From positions 62,001 through 126,000 of the forward strand of contig NZ_CP084475.1 of assembly GCF_020405225.1 (NCBI RefSeq): a DNA stretch of 64,000 bases, read 5' to 3'. Origin of the DNA: Natrinema sp. DC36. GTDB lineage: Archaea; Halobacteriota; Halobacteria; Halobacteriales; Natrialbaceae. The notes beneath the pieces are model-generated. The model had not been told where the DNA came from and did not search any database. It saw only the letters and a program-made list of their open reading frames with translations. Shown here in pieces: positions 53,816-62,899 of this stretch. Made by a program: the position numbers and the translations under genes. Positions within the stretch are counted from its first letter, which is position 1; every line of letters starts with the position of its first letter.

Positions 53816-54362
53816 AACTGGCCTTCGCCCTCAACAGTCGTTAGTCGCTCTGGTACAGCAGTCGAACCTACAGATTGTGAGTCGGTTATCGAGAGACGTT
53901 ATGTCGACACCGAATTGACCATCGCATTCAGTTTGGTTATCTGAGAATCCGAGTGATGCGAGCCTACATTCTGTCCTTTGACTTTTGGATCCAACTGTTG
54001 GTGTTCGATGGAAGGACGGATTCGACTGTGAGTCCGAAGGTCTCCTTCCTTCTTAGTAGTCTGCAGAAGTGTAGAACAAATAAGACTTCAGCAGAGCCAT
54101 TCAACGACAAATTCACTGTTCTGATCGAGTAGTTATCAGGAGATAATAGCACAATTTCTCTATTTAGAAGGAACCGTGAAACCCGCGGTAAGTACAGTCC
54201 CTATACTTACCGTGGTTTTCGCGGGCTACTCTGAAGAAAGAAGCCGTATTATCAACTACTATTATGGCCAACTTTCCCTGCGCTGATGGTGGATTGTAGC
54301 GACCGATCTCGAGGTTATGAAATCCGTCATAGATCGGAGTACCCCGTTTTCTATTTGTGAGG
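53816..54362. other. Intergenic region with a strong hairpin
   Basis: No gene is supported. At 54186-54212 CGGTAAGTA and TACTTACCG form a perfect 9-bp stem with a 9-base loop, flanked by further complementary CCCG/CGGG. It lies ~150 bases past the DUF488 gene and may end its transcript or be an operator. Confidence 0.5.
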
Positions 54363-54932
54363 TCAGCTGTTGGCTGGATCGACATTATTCGAATCGGCTA
54401 CTCGTTCATTTTCCGACTCTGGATACGTTACTATCTCGTCTTCTATTGTTGCGAACCGTGTGAGTGAATGTTCTTCAGACCGATTTGCATCAAAAATATG
54501 AATAGCATCGTGGCCACGTGCGAGCAACCAATCGGAGATAATACGTCGGTGACAGTGCCAGTATACCTTCTCTGCACACATATACGCTACCGTGAACTCC
54601 TCCCCGAACTCGAGCAGTTCATTCAACCCAGTTCGAAACCCCTCGGTAAGGGCATAATCAGCGTAAGCATGGAATGAATCGTTAACCCACGCTGCATTCG
54701 GAGATTCATTCAACTCAACGTCCTTGTACCCGCCCAGATTACCGATATGTTTATATGATATGTCATGTTCTGGGAGTCGTTCTGTCAATCGGTCACTGTT
54801 AAACTGTGGGTTCGTCCGGGAGCGAGGAAAACTCCGAACATCAGCGAGGAGGGTGATCTCGTATTGATCAAGAATCGATAGAAGTTCGTCGAACGATCTC
54901 GTCGAGTGACCGAGAGTATAAAACTGTGACAT
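54363..54932 (-). CDS. DUF488-family protein
   Basis: 189 residues: FYTLGHSTRSFDELLSILDQ, ITLLADVRSFPRSRTNPQF, HIGNLGGYKD and AYMCAEKVYWHCHRRIISDW. The GHS..., DVR..P.S and CAE....CHR...S..L motifs define DUF488, a family with conserved Cys/His residues of unknown activity. Length is normal, with an acidic C-terminal extension. Monocistronic. Confidence 0.9.
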   Translation of the reverse strand: MSQFYTLGHSTRSFDELLSILDQYEITLLADVRSFPRSRTNPQFNSDRLTERLPEHDISYKHIGNLGGYKDVELNESPNAAWVNDSFHAYADYALTEGFRTGLNELLEFGEEFTVAYMCAEKVYWHCHRRIISDWLLARGHDAIHIFDANRSEEHSLTRFATIEDEIVTYPESENERVADSNNVDPANS

Positions 54933-54997
54933 AGGTATAGTACTGTCCCCAAAGGAATAACAGGAATGGTGAGATAGAGTCGTTCTCTATTCTCGTT

Positions 54998-55230
54998 TCA
55001 GTAAACCCAGCCGACAATAGCTGCGACGAGCATCGTTGCAGTATCTGAGTCGGTGACCGGGATATAGCCGGCGATTCCGATGCCGGCACACGTGACAAAA
55101 ACGACAATCAGGAACAGACCCGTGATCATGTACCGGCTTCCGTCGAGCAATATCCACCGTTTGATCGGCGATTCCTGCAGCCGCTCGTGGACAAGACCAC
55201 TTCGACTTACTTCCCCGTCGAGTTACTCAT
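54998..55230 (-). pseudogene. Frameshifted small membrane protein
   Basis: From ATG at 55230 MSNSTG, then in a shifted frame EVSRSGLVHERLQESPIKRW, SRYMITGLFLIVVFVTCAGI and TATMLVAAIVGWVY to TGA. A single frameshift near 55214 separates start from body. The two TM helices and the ~78-codon length suggest a small membrane protein. A 43-residue product from the internal ATG at 55129 is possible. Confidence 0.45.
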
Positions 55231-55259
55231 TCGTATCGATACTGCACTCATCCGCACTT

Positions 55260-55403
55260 ATGTCGCCGGTTTCTACACTGAAGCGGAAAAGTATAGAGTC
55301 GACACAAACTGCAATAACAGCTCTGAACTATCTATCCGCAGCGCTCGCGAATCAACTATCTGTTGATAAGATATTTACCGAAGTGGAACAACGGCTTGCA
55401 TAA
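55260..55403 (+). CDS. Small helical protein coupled to a zinc-finger gene
   Basis: 47 residues, MSPVSTLKRKSIESTQTAIT then LSAALANQLSVDKIFTEVEQ. Its TAA overlaps the ATG of the next gene (TAATG), which argues for a genuine translational unit. Nothing recognised. Confidence 0.45.
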   Translation: MSPVSTLKRKSIESTQTAITALNYLSAALANQLSVDKIFTEVEQRLA

Positions 55404-55540
55404 TGCCAGAATGTGATGGCTGTGGTTCTCATGTTACCGAGAACTACTTCCGCGTTTTCTCTGTTCAGGGTAATCTTCCAGCATGCATCCATTGTGCCAG
55501 CAATCGTGATGCTCGAGAGGCAGGAATCCCTCGACAATAG
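55403..55540 (+). CDS. Small double-CxxC zinc-finger protein
   Basis: 45 residues: MPECDGCGSHVTENYFRVFS then CIHCASNRDAREAGI. Same family as the 10340 gene (identical MPEC, CGSHVTE and second CxxC). The start is coupled to the preceding small gene by TAATG. Confidence 0.75.
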   Translation: MPECDGCGSHVTENYFRVFSVQGNLPACIHCASNRDAREAGIPRQ

Positions 55541-55627
55541 CTATTGAGTAGGCCAATTTTTAACTCTTGTTTTATCGGATCTGCTCATTCTTCGATATCC
55601 TCAGTTAATTCTGGGGAAATGATTACG

Positions 55628-55801
55628 TTAATCGCCCCCACCGATCGTCCAAAATATACTCTGAATCGCTTTTCCGAAGAAGTACCCGACGAGAGCCCAG
55701 AGGATACCGCTCTCTATGCCGTGAACTGTGATGCCGACGATACCACCGATGACTCCCAACCCGAGCGCAAGATAGTGTACTGTGATCAATACCGATTTCA
55801 T
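55628..55801 (-). CDS. Small two-TM membrane protein
   Basis: 57 residues from ATG at 55801: MKSVLITVHYLALGLGVIGG, IVGITVHGIESGILWALVGY. The Gly-rich hydrophobic pattern fits a membrane peptide. An upstream in-frame ATG at 55846 would add 15 residues of unlikely sequence. It lies downstream of UbiA on the same strand. Confidence 0.5.
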   Translation of the reverse strand: MKSVLITVHYLALGLGVIGGIVGITVHGIESGILWALVGYFFGKAIQSIFWTIGGGD

Positions 55802-55940
55802 ATTATCTCCGAACACATGTACCGAGGAGGATGTTCGTCCGAACATCTTCGTTTAATAAGCTATGCTAAGAGATTGGGTGGATTTCACTATCGTGAGAAC
55901 GTACTTAGTAGCGTTTCCAGTTCTGAAAGATTGAAACATC

Positions 55941-56813
55941 CTACCAGACAAGCCACTCGGTTAACAATACGATGACCATAAGGAATACATGTTCGCCGTC
56001 GACGACAAACCCGTAGTATAATGGGCCGCGGTCCGACGTTGCGAAAGGGATATACATACTGACGTATGCGTTCATCGCGAGTACAACTAGGTACCGTCGC
56101 GAGAGCATGCCAGCCGCTATGAGGAAGACGACTGCAGCGGCGACGACGACTGTGGCAACCAAAGAACTGATACGGGCCCACCCCGGGCCGAAGCGGTTGG
56201 GGACTGTCGAAATTCCCTCTGTGCGGTCCCCCTCAATGTCTTTTATGTCGAAGATCACTGCAGCGATCGTGATCATAGTCGTGATATAGACGAACAGAAA
56301 CAGAATCTCGAGTGAGCGGAGTTGGCCGTAATAGTAACCGACGCCCAATGGGATCGTGCCCCAGGCGAGACCGACAACGAGATTTTTCACGAAAAATAGT
56401 CGTTTGACGCCGCCGACAGAATACAGTAGGACGACCACCAGCGGTAGGAATAGGTATGCGGCCCCAGACAGGCCGAGTGTAATCGCAACGCCGACAGCGG
56501 CGATGTAGAGCGCAATACCGGTGACCAGCCAGTACCGACCGTACCGCTTCGTAAACGCTGCACGCTGGGGGACATTCTGCTTGTCCTCCTCGATGTCAGT
56601 GAACCGATTGACTGTATAGACGAACATCGTAGCCGCGAAAACAATAAACAGTGGCAGCGACTCAAGCGGAAGATTCGCGAGAAAGATCGTCGTGACGGCG
56701 ACACTGACCGTCGCCAGTGAGATGAAAAGGTTGCTATGAACCAGGAAGCGAAGGACAGCGATTATCAATGACGTCAAGCCCCTCCTCCACTGTATTCTGG
56801 TAGGATTATGCAC
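55941..56813 (-). CDS. UbiA-family prenyltransferase
   Basis: 290 residues, eight to nine TMs. The two Asp-rich motifs are NRFTDIEEDKQN (about 69-80) and DIKDIEGDRTEG (about 190-200), close to the NDxxDxxxD and DxxxD motifs of UbiA enzymes that bind Mg2+-prenyl diphosphate. It could act in menaquinone, haem or archaeal lipid synthesis (the latter via geranylgeranylglyceryl phosphate), but no neighbour helps choose. The ATG at 56813 gives a normal N-terminus. Confidence 0.88.
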   Translation of the reverse strand: MHNPTRIQWRRGLTSLIIAVLRFLVHSNLFISLATVSVAVTTIFLANLPLESLPLFIVFAATMFVYTVNRFTDIEEDKQNVPQRAAFTKRYGRYWLVTGIALYIAAVGVAITLGLSGAAYLFLPLVVVLLYSVGGVKRLFFVKNLVVGLAWGTIPLGVGYYYGQLRSLEILFLFVYITTMITIAAVIFDIKDIEGDRTEGISTVPNRFGPGWARISSLVATVVVAAAVVFLIAAGMLSRRYLVVLAMNAYVSMYIPFATSDRGPLYYGFVVDGEHVFLMVIVLLTEWLVW

Positions 56814-57028
56814 GGAAAGCCTCGTATACCCTATGGAGAGGCTGACTTTGAATGCTGTGCCGGTCTCGCACGAAGTTGGGCGACACCACCGTATAGCTGG
56901 AGCCGGTCGTGAGCATTGTTTGACTTAGGGCTGAGCGGGTTCTCATATGATCATTACGCTTCGTTTTTGAATACACGAATAGTCGACTCGTGTAATCATA
57001 TGGTTGATCCAGATAACCACCTCGAAAC

Positions 57029-58170
57029 ATGGTAACCCATTTCGATTGGACTAACGTCGGTGCGACCAATGCTGGCGACGTCGTCTCGGCGATTCACCTT
57101 TCAACGACCCACGAGATGCACAGTCCTGGTGACTCGGATCACGGCTACAAGTACACTCGCTTCGGAAACCCTACACGCGTGACGCCCTTGAGGACCGGCT
57201 CGCCGAGCTGTGAATGACCATGCAATTGCATGTACGTCCGGAACCGCTGCGATGGCAGCGACCTGCCTGTCAGTCGTCGAAGCCGAAGATCACGTCGTCG
57301 CCTTCGACGGAATCTACGGCGGGACGCGGTTGCTCTTCGAGGATCTGCTCGTCGATCCACTCGGCGTTACAGTTGGCTACGTGGATGCGACGGATACGGA
57401 TGTCGTCGCCGCGGCAGTCACCGAAGATACAGCGTTGATTTGGATGGAATCACCGACGAATCCGTTACTACAGCTTTGCGACCTCGCTGCTGTAGGCGTG
57501 ATTGCAGCGGACGTCGATGCGACGTACGTCGTCGATAACACGTTTGCAACACCATACTTTCAGCGACCGCTAGAGCACGGGGCCGACGTCGTCGTCCACA
57601 GTACGACGAAGTATCTGAACGGCCACAGCGATTCGATGGGGGTGCTATCCTGACTGATGACGATGAAATAACAGATTCAGTGCGGCACACACAGGCTTAC
57701 GACCTCGGTGGAACGCTTGCTCCGTTCGACTGTTATCTCATCCTCCGAGGTCTCCGGACGGTCCCACTTCGAATGGATCGTCACGAAACCAACGCCGCCA
57801 GACTCGCGCGGTTCCTCGACGGTCATCCAGCGACGCTCAGGTCAATTATCCCGGATTGCAGCAGCATCCCCAACACGGCCTCGCTCGCGAACAGATAGAC
57901 GGGTTCGGCGGTATCGTCTCGTTCGAGTTGGACGCGACGAGTGCCGAAACACGAGCTGTCCTCGATGAACTCACTACGTTCACGCTTGCCGTGAGTCTCG
58001 GGGGGACCAAATCGCTCGTCGACCATCCCGCGACGATGTCTGCATCGTACCTCTCCGACGCGGAGCGAGAGGAAGCCGGAATTCCGGATTCGCTCGTTCG
58101 CAGTCCCGTCGATATCGAGCACTTTGACGACCTCCGCGCCGATCTTGATCGAGCATTTTCACATCTTTAA
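57029..58170 (+). pseudogene. Broken Cys/Met-metabolism PLP enzyme
   Basis: A full-length (~380-codon) cystathionine gamma-synthase / O-acetylhomoserine sulfhydrylase-like gene in several frames: [90 protein letters not shown] (PLP Lys), [50 protein letters not shown]. Frameshifts occur near 57180, 57205, 57650 and 57850. No functional product is expected. Confidence 0.88.
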
Positions 58171-58380
58171 AGTGATGTGATTTCAGGATTTTATAGACTA
58201 CCGAAATTGGCGGATTTCATCATTAGAGCCAGATTCCTTATAGCCCCATTCTTCCTCTGAGTACCTTCTTAAAACCGGCCTTCAAGTAAGTTGTAATTTT
58301 ATCAAAATTTTATAAGATAATAGTAGGTTTCTAACCATTGGGGATCTGATCTACATTTATAGTTAAATCAGTTCTATGAA

Positions 58381-59441
58381 CTATAGTAGGCGTTAGAACT
58401 TTCTACTCAGAAACTGTAGTTGGATGTAATGGATCACCTTGACGAGATCTCTGTCGAGGAATTGCAAGATGCTCTCGACAATGCTGAGGGAAAGAAGCCG
58501 ACCCAACGGCTAATAGCCGCAATAGCGTACAAAAATGGTCTTACACAAACTGAACTAGCCGAGTGGTACGGCGTTCAGCGACGGACAATCTATAGCTGGC
58601 TCAAGCGACTCGTCGGTCTCGAGTCGCTTGAACAGGCCATGACTGATGCTCACTGATCTGGAAGAAAACGAAAGCTCTCAGAAGATGAGCAAAAGATGTT
58701 CGAAGAAACTGTCCACAAATTTCCTGCGGAAGTTGGGATCGACGCGCCGGCGTGGACGCCGGCGCTTGTCCAGCAGTATCTGGAGGAGACGTACGATGTC
58801 GAGTACTCAATCCCGAGCTGTCGGCGCTTGCTCAAAGAAGCGGGATTGAGTTACCAAAAACCACGCCGTACAGCCGCCGAGTCTGATGCTGATGACCAAG
58901 AAACGTTCCGCGAGGAACTCAAAAAAAGCGGCGGGAGATGGACGCCACAGTAGTCTGTATCGATCAAACCAAGAAATCCGTGCAGGTCGAGCCGCGTGCC
59001 GCGTGGTTTCCGCGCGGCACGCGGCCAGCTGTTGAATTATCCGGACAACGCGACTGGACGTGTCTTTTGGGCGCAATTACCGAAAACGGTGATCGCTTTT
59101 TCTCTCGATTCGAAGAGTACGTGACTGCCGAACACGCGAAACATCTCATTCTCACATTATGCAACGAATTCGAAGATAATTTGATTATTGTGCTGGACGG
59201 AGCACCGTATTTTCGGGCGTCGGCCGTCACGGACCTGGCGGCCCGTGACGACCTCGCCTTCGTGAGATTGCCAGCGTATTCGCCAGAGCTCAACCCGGTC
59301 GAGGAGTGCTGGAGACAACTTCAATCAGCACTAAGCAATCAGTTCTTTGATTCACTTTCTGAACTCACAACAGCGATTGATACCGCTCTTGATCGGCTCT
59401 CTATACCAAAGGTGAGCAATTACTTCTAATCTCTACTATAG
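58381..59441 (+). mobile_element. IS630-family element
   Basis: Imperfect inverted ends (CTATAGTAGGCGTTAGAAC at 58381, complement of CTATAGTAGAGATTAGAAG at 59424-59441). The HTH part (58429-58956; PTQRLIAAIAYKNGLTQTEL, RRTIYSWLKRLV) carries a TGA after TDAH where Arg is expected, then continues AWTPALVQQYLEETYDVEYS, SCRRLLKEAGLSYQKPRRT. The DDE part (58938-59429; VVCIDQTKKSVQVEPRAAWF, NLIIVLDGAPYF, LPAYSPELNPVEECWRQLQ) is one frame behind, meeting the first at an A7 run (58921-58927). The TGA makes this copy probably inactive. Confidence 0.85.
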
Positions 59442-59471
59442 AATCATCGTCTCCTCTGGTAGTTGTCTACT

Positions 59472-59494
59472 CGCGCCAGCAAGAGACTGGCGCG
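59472..59494. other. GC-rich hairpin between IS630 and the next gene
   Basis: A perfect 8-bp stem CGCGCCAG/CTGGCGCG with a 7-base loop lies 39 bases upstream of the ATG at 59533. It could be a terminator of the IS or a leader structure. Confidence 0.4.
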
Positions 59495-59532
59495 CGTCGG
59501 TGACCGTACCGACGGGCGTTGAAGTGGTTCAG

Positions 59533-60024
59533 ATGCATATGGTCATCTACGCGCTCGTAGAGGCATCGACAGAAAACGAAGCATTGGCTGCAGGGAAAAC
59601 AGTGTTCAATCGGTTAGTCGGCTCTGAGCCGCATTCCTGCGCAGTATTCGACTATTTTGTGACCTTCGACGAGGAGGACACGTCCGTTGCGGGGAAGGCG
59701 CGATGGGGTGAGCTCCCGACTGCAGCCCCCGTCGACTCCGATGACGGCTAGGATCTCCTCAAGCGTGGGTGGGAGGCAACGAAGGAGGAGTTCGAGCGCA
59801 ACCTCGAACGGGTGAAAAAGGCCATCGACGAGCTCTCCGACGAGGAGATCATGCGCGACGAGGACCTCGCCCGGCACGTCTTCCACCAGGTCGGTGCGTA
59901 CGACGGCCCGACGATCTTCCTGTACACCGAACACGGAACCGGCATTCGCCACCGTGGACAGTTGGACCGACTCCTCGAGGAAAGTGAAGAGCTCTGGGTC
60001 GTGCCCGCTGACGTCCATTTCTGA
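59533..60024 (+). pseudogene. Conserved haloarchaeal protein with in-frame TAG
   Basis: From ATG at 59533: MHMVIYALVEASTENEALAA, FNRLVGSEPHSCAVFDYFVT, DTSVAGKARWGELPTA, then TAG at 59749-59751. In the same frame: DLLKRGWEATKEEFERNLER, ELSDEEIMRDEDLARHVFHQ, YDGPTIFLYTEHGTGIRHRG, VVPADVHF. As I recall the family, it is one continuous ~160-residue protein. The decayed paralog at 43013 has TAG at the same codon, so the stop predates the duplication. It may be a true dead gene, or two short peptides. Function unknown. Confidence 0.65.
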
Positions 60025-60027
60025 ACA

Positions 60028-60393
60028 ATGCCGCGCATCACCAACTGGCGACGAGAGAGTCGCTCGCCGACACTCGCGTATCGGAACACCGAGACCGGTG
60101 CGCGAGCCGTCCTGCATCGAGCCCTGGGCTCCTACCGGTACAAGTGGCGTGGAGCAATCATCGTCGACGGCTACCCGGTGTGGTCGCGGGGGTACGAGAC
60201 GAAGGACGCGACATCGTTCCGTGACGAGCTCCGAAAGCGGCCCGCTCCGGAACTCAGCTGTCCGGAGTGTCCGAACGACGACGTCTGCGTCGGCGAGAAG
60301 GCGGCAGACGGGGCGAAGGTCCAGCGGTGGTACGACTGCCCCGACTGTGGGTACGAGGCCCCCTCACGCATCATCTACGGCGCCGAACGGTGA
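60028..60393 (+). CDS. Conserved haloarchaeal zinc-ribbon protein
   Basis: 121 residues, MPRITNWRRESRSPTLAYRN, VLHRALGSYRYKWRGAIIVD, GYPVWSRGYETKDATSFRDE, then LSCPECPNDDVCVGEK and WYDCPDCGYEAPSRIIYG: four or five cysteines making a C-terminal zinc ribbon. The start is 3 bases after the previous stop, so the genes form one unit. The intact copy of the duplicated block. Function unknown; it recurs with its neighbours in haloarchaeal accessory regions (recollection). Confidence 0.75.
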   Translation: MPRITNWRRESRSPTLAYRNTETGARAVLHRALGSYRYKWRGAIIVDGYPVWSRGYETKDATSFRDELRKRPAPELSCPECPNDDVCVGEKAADGAKVQRWYDCPDCGYEAPSRIIYGAER

Positions 60394-60466
60394 GTGAGTG
60401 AATGCTGGGCGCTGTTTTTCGTCCGGGCACGAGGTGGTGGCCCGGGACGGCCGGGTTAGTCAACCA

Positions 60467-60860
60467 ATGACCCTTGAAGTACCTGACCGACACAGTGAGG
60501 CACTGTTCGAGTTCCTCTGGTGCCCCGTCTGCGGGCAGGAGGTCTTCACTCACATCCCCTTCGAGGGGGTTCTGCAAGAACTGCAACACGCAGGTCGAAC
60601 TCCAAGAATCCCGAGAGACACGCGGCTACGAGGAGGCCGTGCTCGCCTGCTTCGATTCTACCACGACCTGGAACCTTCACGTCGACGAGAAACTGCGTCG
60701 CGACCTACCTGATGGGTCGGCGCGAGTGAAGATCCTCGGCGCACCTGGCGCCTACGAGGTCGACTGGTGGAGTCCGGAGCCGGGTGAGGACTGGGAGCCT
60801 GTCAAGCGCGGCGAGTTCGACGACGTCGAGGAGCCTGAGGAGGTCTCCCACCTAGCGTAA
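60467..60860 (+). pseudogene. Conserved haloarchaeal zinc-ribbon protein, frameshifted
   Basis: MTLEVPDRHSEALFEFLWCP, CGQEVFTHIPFEGV, then a two-base loss near 60572. In the shifted frame CKNCNTQVELQESRETRGYE, RVKILGAPGAYEVDWWSPEP, VEEPEEVSHLA to TAA. The other copy (43815) keeps its frame here, showing what was lost. If translated without frameshifting, only ~36 residues of the N-terminus would be correct. Confidence 0.75.
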
Positions 60861-60926
60861 CGAGTAAATTTTCGTTGTGAGAGTGAGAGGGCCACTTATC
60901 CGAGTAGCGGGTGTAAGTGAGAGTGT

Positions 60927-61214
60927 ATGCCTGAAGAAGTCCTGTTCAAATCCGAGAGTGCCCAGAGTAGAAACGAAATCGCGTCGTACCTCCGGAGCGT
61001 CGCCGAAAAGCTCGAACAGGGAGATTCGATCACCCTGAGGGCGGGGGAAGAGTCCGTCACGATGGATCCCCCGGCACGGCCGACATTCGAAGTCAAAGCC
61101 GAACGGGAAGGGCCGGCCGATGTCCCTGGAGAACTGAGCATCGAGTTCGAACTCGAGTGGGATGAAAACAGTGAGAGTGCTGAAGGAGGAACGGGGAATC
61201 TGGAAATCGAGTAA
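60927..61214 (+). CDS. amphi-Trp domain protein
   Basis: 95 residues: MPEEVLFKSESAQSRNEIAS, YLRSVAEKLEQGDSITLRAG, then beta strands with DPPARPTFEVKAEREG and a very acidic end SIEFELEWDENSESAEGG. The N-terminal alpha-helical hairpin and beta part match the amphi-Trp family of small haloarchaeal proteins. Role unknown. The first ~50 bases of its paralog survive at 44278. Confidence 0.82.
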   Translation: MPEEVLFKSESAQSRNEIASYLRSVAEKLEQGDSITLRAGEESVTMDPPARPTFEVKAEREGPADVPGELSIEFELEWDENSESAEGGTGNLEIE

Positions 61215-61236
61215 GTAGCTGGCATCAGTGTTTGTG

Positions 61237-61263
61237 GTGCGCCGGTGATGGGCGCCGGCGCAC
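61237..61263. other. 9-bp GC-rich hairpin
   Basis: GTGCGCCGG and CCGGCGCAC form a perfect stem with a 9-base loop, followed by a second small inverted repeat (ACTCG/CGAGT). It sits between the amphi-Trp stop and the next start, a likely terminator or leader structure. Confidence 0.5.
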
Positions 61264-61281
61264 TCGTGCCGGCGAGTACCG

Positions 61282-61761
61282 ATGTCGACACGGAGTCAAC
61301 TGCGGTTTATGCAACGAGTCGAACAGACCACTGAAACCGAAGGCGACGCCGACCGTGTTGCACAGGTGTATCGCCATTCGGATGGATACCCGGCAAGCGT
61401 CCTGCAGGATCTCACACAGCTGAAAGACCTCCTCGATGCGACCTGCGCCGAGAGAGGACCAGCCTACACGGCAGCGGCGTTGGTGTTCCTCGACAAGCAC
61501 TCGACAGTCAGTCTGTATCTGGATGGGGATTCAGAGCGAACGATCGACGCAGCGCAGCCAGCGGACCTCCTTGAGCCATCCAATATGGAGCACCTCGATC
61601 AACCGCTGTTCCTGCTGAGCCATGGCGTTGAGGATCCATCTGACGGCATCCACAGCGACGAAGAGTACCTCTACTTCGTCGAACTCCCGACGCGGAACCC
61701 GTTCGACGAGCCGACCGAGTGGAGTGCCAAGGTGAGCGAGCATTCCGGGCACCCGCGATAG
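61282..61761 (+). CDS. Haloarchaeal hypothetical protein
   Basis: 159 residues: MSTRSQLRFMQRVEQTTETE, VAQVYRHSDGYPASVLQDLT, ERGPAYTAAALVFLDKHSTV, EEYLYFVELPTRNPFDEPTE. An alpha/beta protein of plausible length with an acidic surface. The conserved-looking block HSDGYPASVLQDL recurs in plasmid-borne haloarchaeal proteins (from memory). No function assigned. Confidence 0.65.
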   Translation: MSTRSQLRFMQRVEQTTETEGDADRVAQVYRHSDGYPASVLQDLTQLKDLLDATCAERGPAYTAAALVFLDKHSTVSLYLDGDSERTIDAAQPADLLEPSNMEHLDQPLFLLSHGVEDPSDGIHSDEEYLYFVELPTRNPFDEPTEWSAKVSEHSGHPR

Positions 61762-61911
61762 GACGGCCCGACCGACGGGGCCTTCAAGCGGGCGAGTTGG
61801 CAATTCCACGGGTCGCTCGAGGACGCTCTCACAGAACTGGGGTCGGGACGAAGCAGTCGTCAAGTAAAATCCCAAATCGTATTTATATAGTTAGGATTTA
61901 GAAAGACCCAG

Positions 61912-62862
61912 ATGATTACGAAGGCCGGACTCGCCGTGCTTGACGCGCTGAGTACCGGCTGTGAACCAACACCGGAGGAACTCGCGGCTGAAACCGAGTA
62001 CTCACGAGAACATCTGTACGACGTACTCAACGAATTGCTCGCAGCGGGATTGCTCGCAGAAACCTGGTGCCCCAGCAATCAGCGTCGAGTCCGCATCGCG
62101 GAACATCCCGTCACCGAAGCGTATCGAACGCTCCAGTCGGAGTTCAGCCACGTAGACTGGACGGAACTGCTCTCCCCAGCCACACTCCGCGTGTGTTGGT
62201 ATCTCGATAGGCCACGGCATATCGCTGATATCGCAGACCGGCTTGGAATCACCCGACAAGGTGTCCACAGCGCGTTATCACCGCTCAAGCACCGAGCATT
62301 ACTCTCCAGATCCGATCCGAAGTACGCCCTCCGTGACGAAGTCTCGCCGCTGCTGGCGTTCGCTCGGGCCACCGTAGAGCATGAACATCGAGCACGAGTC
62401 CGGGAAATCGCCCCCAGCGCCACGATCGCGTGGTGCGATCCGAAGCGATCCCTCGTCCGCGTACAGACCGCTGAGGATGCGGACGCGCTCCAAGCAGCTC
62501 CAGACTGGGAGATGACCGGACTGGGCCGGTTTGCAGCGTATGGTCTACAGTTTTTCCTCGCCGGCGAGCCTCCGTTCTGGTATGCTCCAGACGAGGAGCT
62601 AACGCCTGCTGAAGCCGTGTGCCATACGCTCCTTCTCGGTAGCGGATCCCGTCGCGTCAGTTATTCGATGCTGTTGATCGAGACGCAAGATATCGATCAA
62701 GAAGCACTCATCGAGACCGCACGGTGGTACGACCTGGAACCTACTGTGGACGCGTTGTATCGGCCACTTCAGGGTGACTACGACAGGACAGATGATCTGC
62801 CAGTCATCCTTCCAAAGAACGACGAATATATGGCACTCAAAGAGCAGTACGGAGTTTCGTAA
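61912..62862 (+). CDS. Double winged-helix transcriptional regulator
   Basis: 316 residues. A first HTH at about 1-60 (AGLAVLDALSTGCEPTPEEL, SREHLYDVLNELLAAGLL) and a second at about 80-145 (SPATLRVCWYLDRPRHIADI, ITRQGVHSALSPLKHRALLS) are followed by a C-terminal alpha/beta domain of unknown function (TAEDADALQAAPDWEMTGLG, VCHTLLLGSGSRRVSYSMLL). Two winged helices plus a sensor-like domain occur in haloarchaeal MarR-like regulators. It is convergent with the nuclease-like gene at the right edge. Confidence 0.75.
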   Translation: MITKAGLAVLDALSTGCEPTPEELAAETEYSREHLYDVLNELLAAGLLAETWCPSNQRRVRIAEHPVTEAYRTLQSEFSHVDWTELLSPATLRVCWYLDRPRHIADIADRLGITRQGVHSALSPLKHRALLSRSDPKYALRDEVSPLLAFARATVEHEHRARVREIAPSATIAWCDPKRSLVRVQTAEDADALQAAPDWEMTGLGRFAAYGLQFFLAGEPPFWYAPDEELTPAEAVCHTLLLGSGSRRVSYSMLLIETQDIDQEALIETARWYDLEPTVDALYRPLQGDYDRTDDLPVILPKNDEYMALKEQYGVS

Positions 62863-62899
62863 CAACAACGCCCGCAGCCCGGCGGAAAATTGCGACCGA

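Noticed and set aside
54164-54385. 73-codon minus-strand frame overlapping the DUF488 3' end
   Set aside because: No start context or homology, and it spans the hairpin; probably chance.
58744-58765. Perfect 10-bp palindrome in the IS630 element as a separate insert
   Set aside because: It encodes expected residues (DAPAWTPAL) in frame with the transposase, so it is probably part of the gene; the same holds for the 13-bp stem at 58991-59025.
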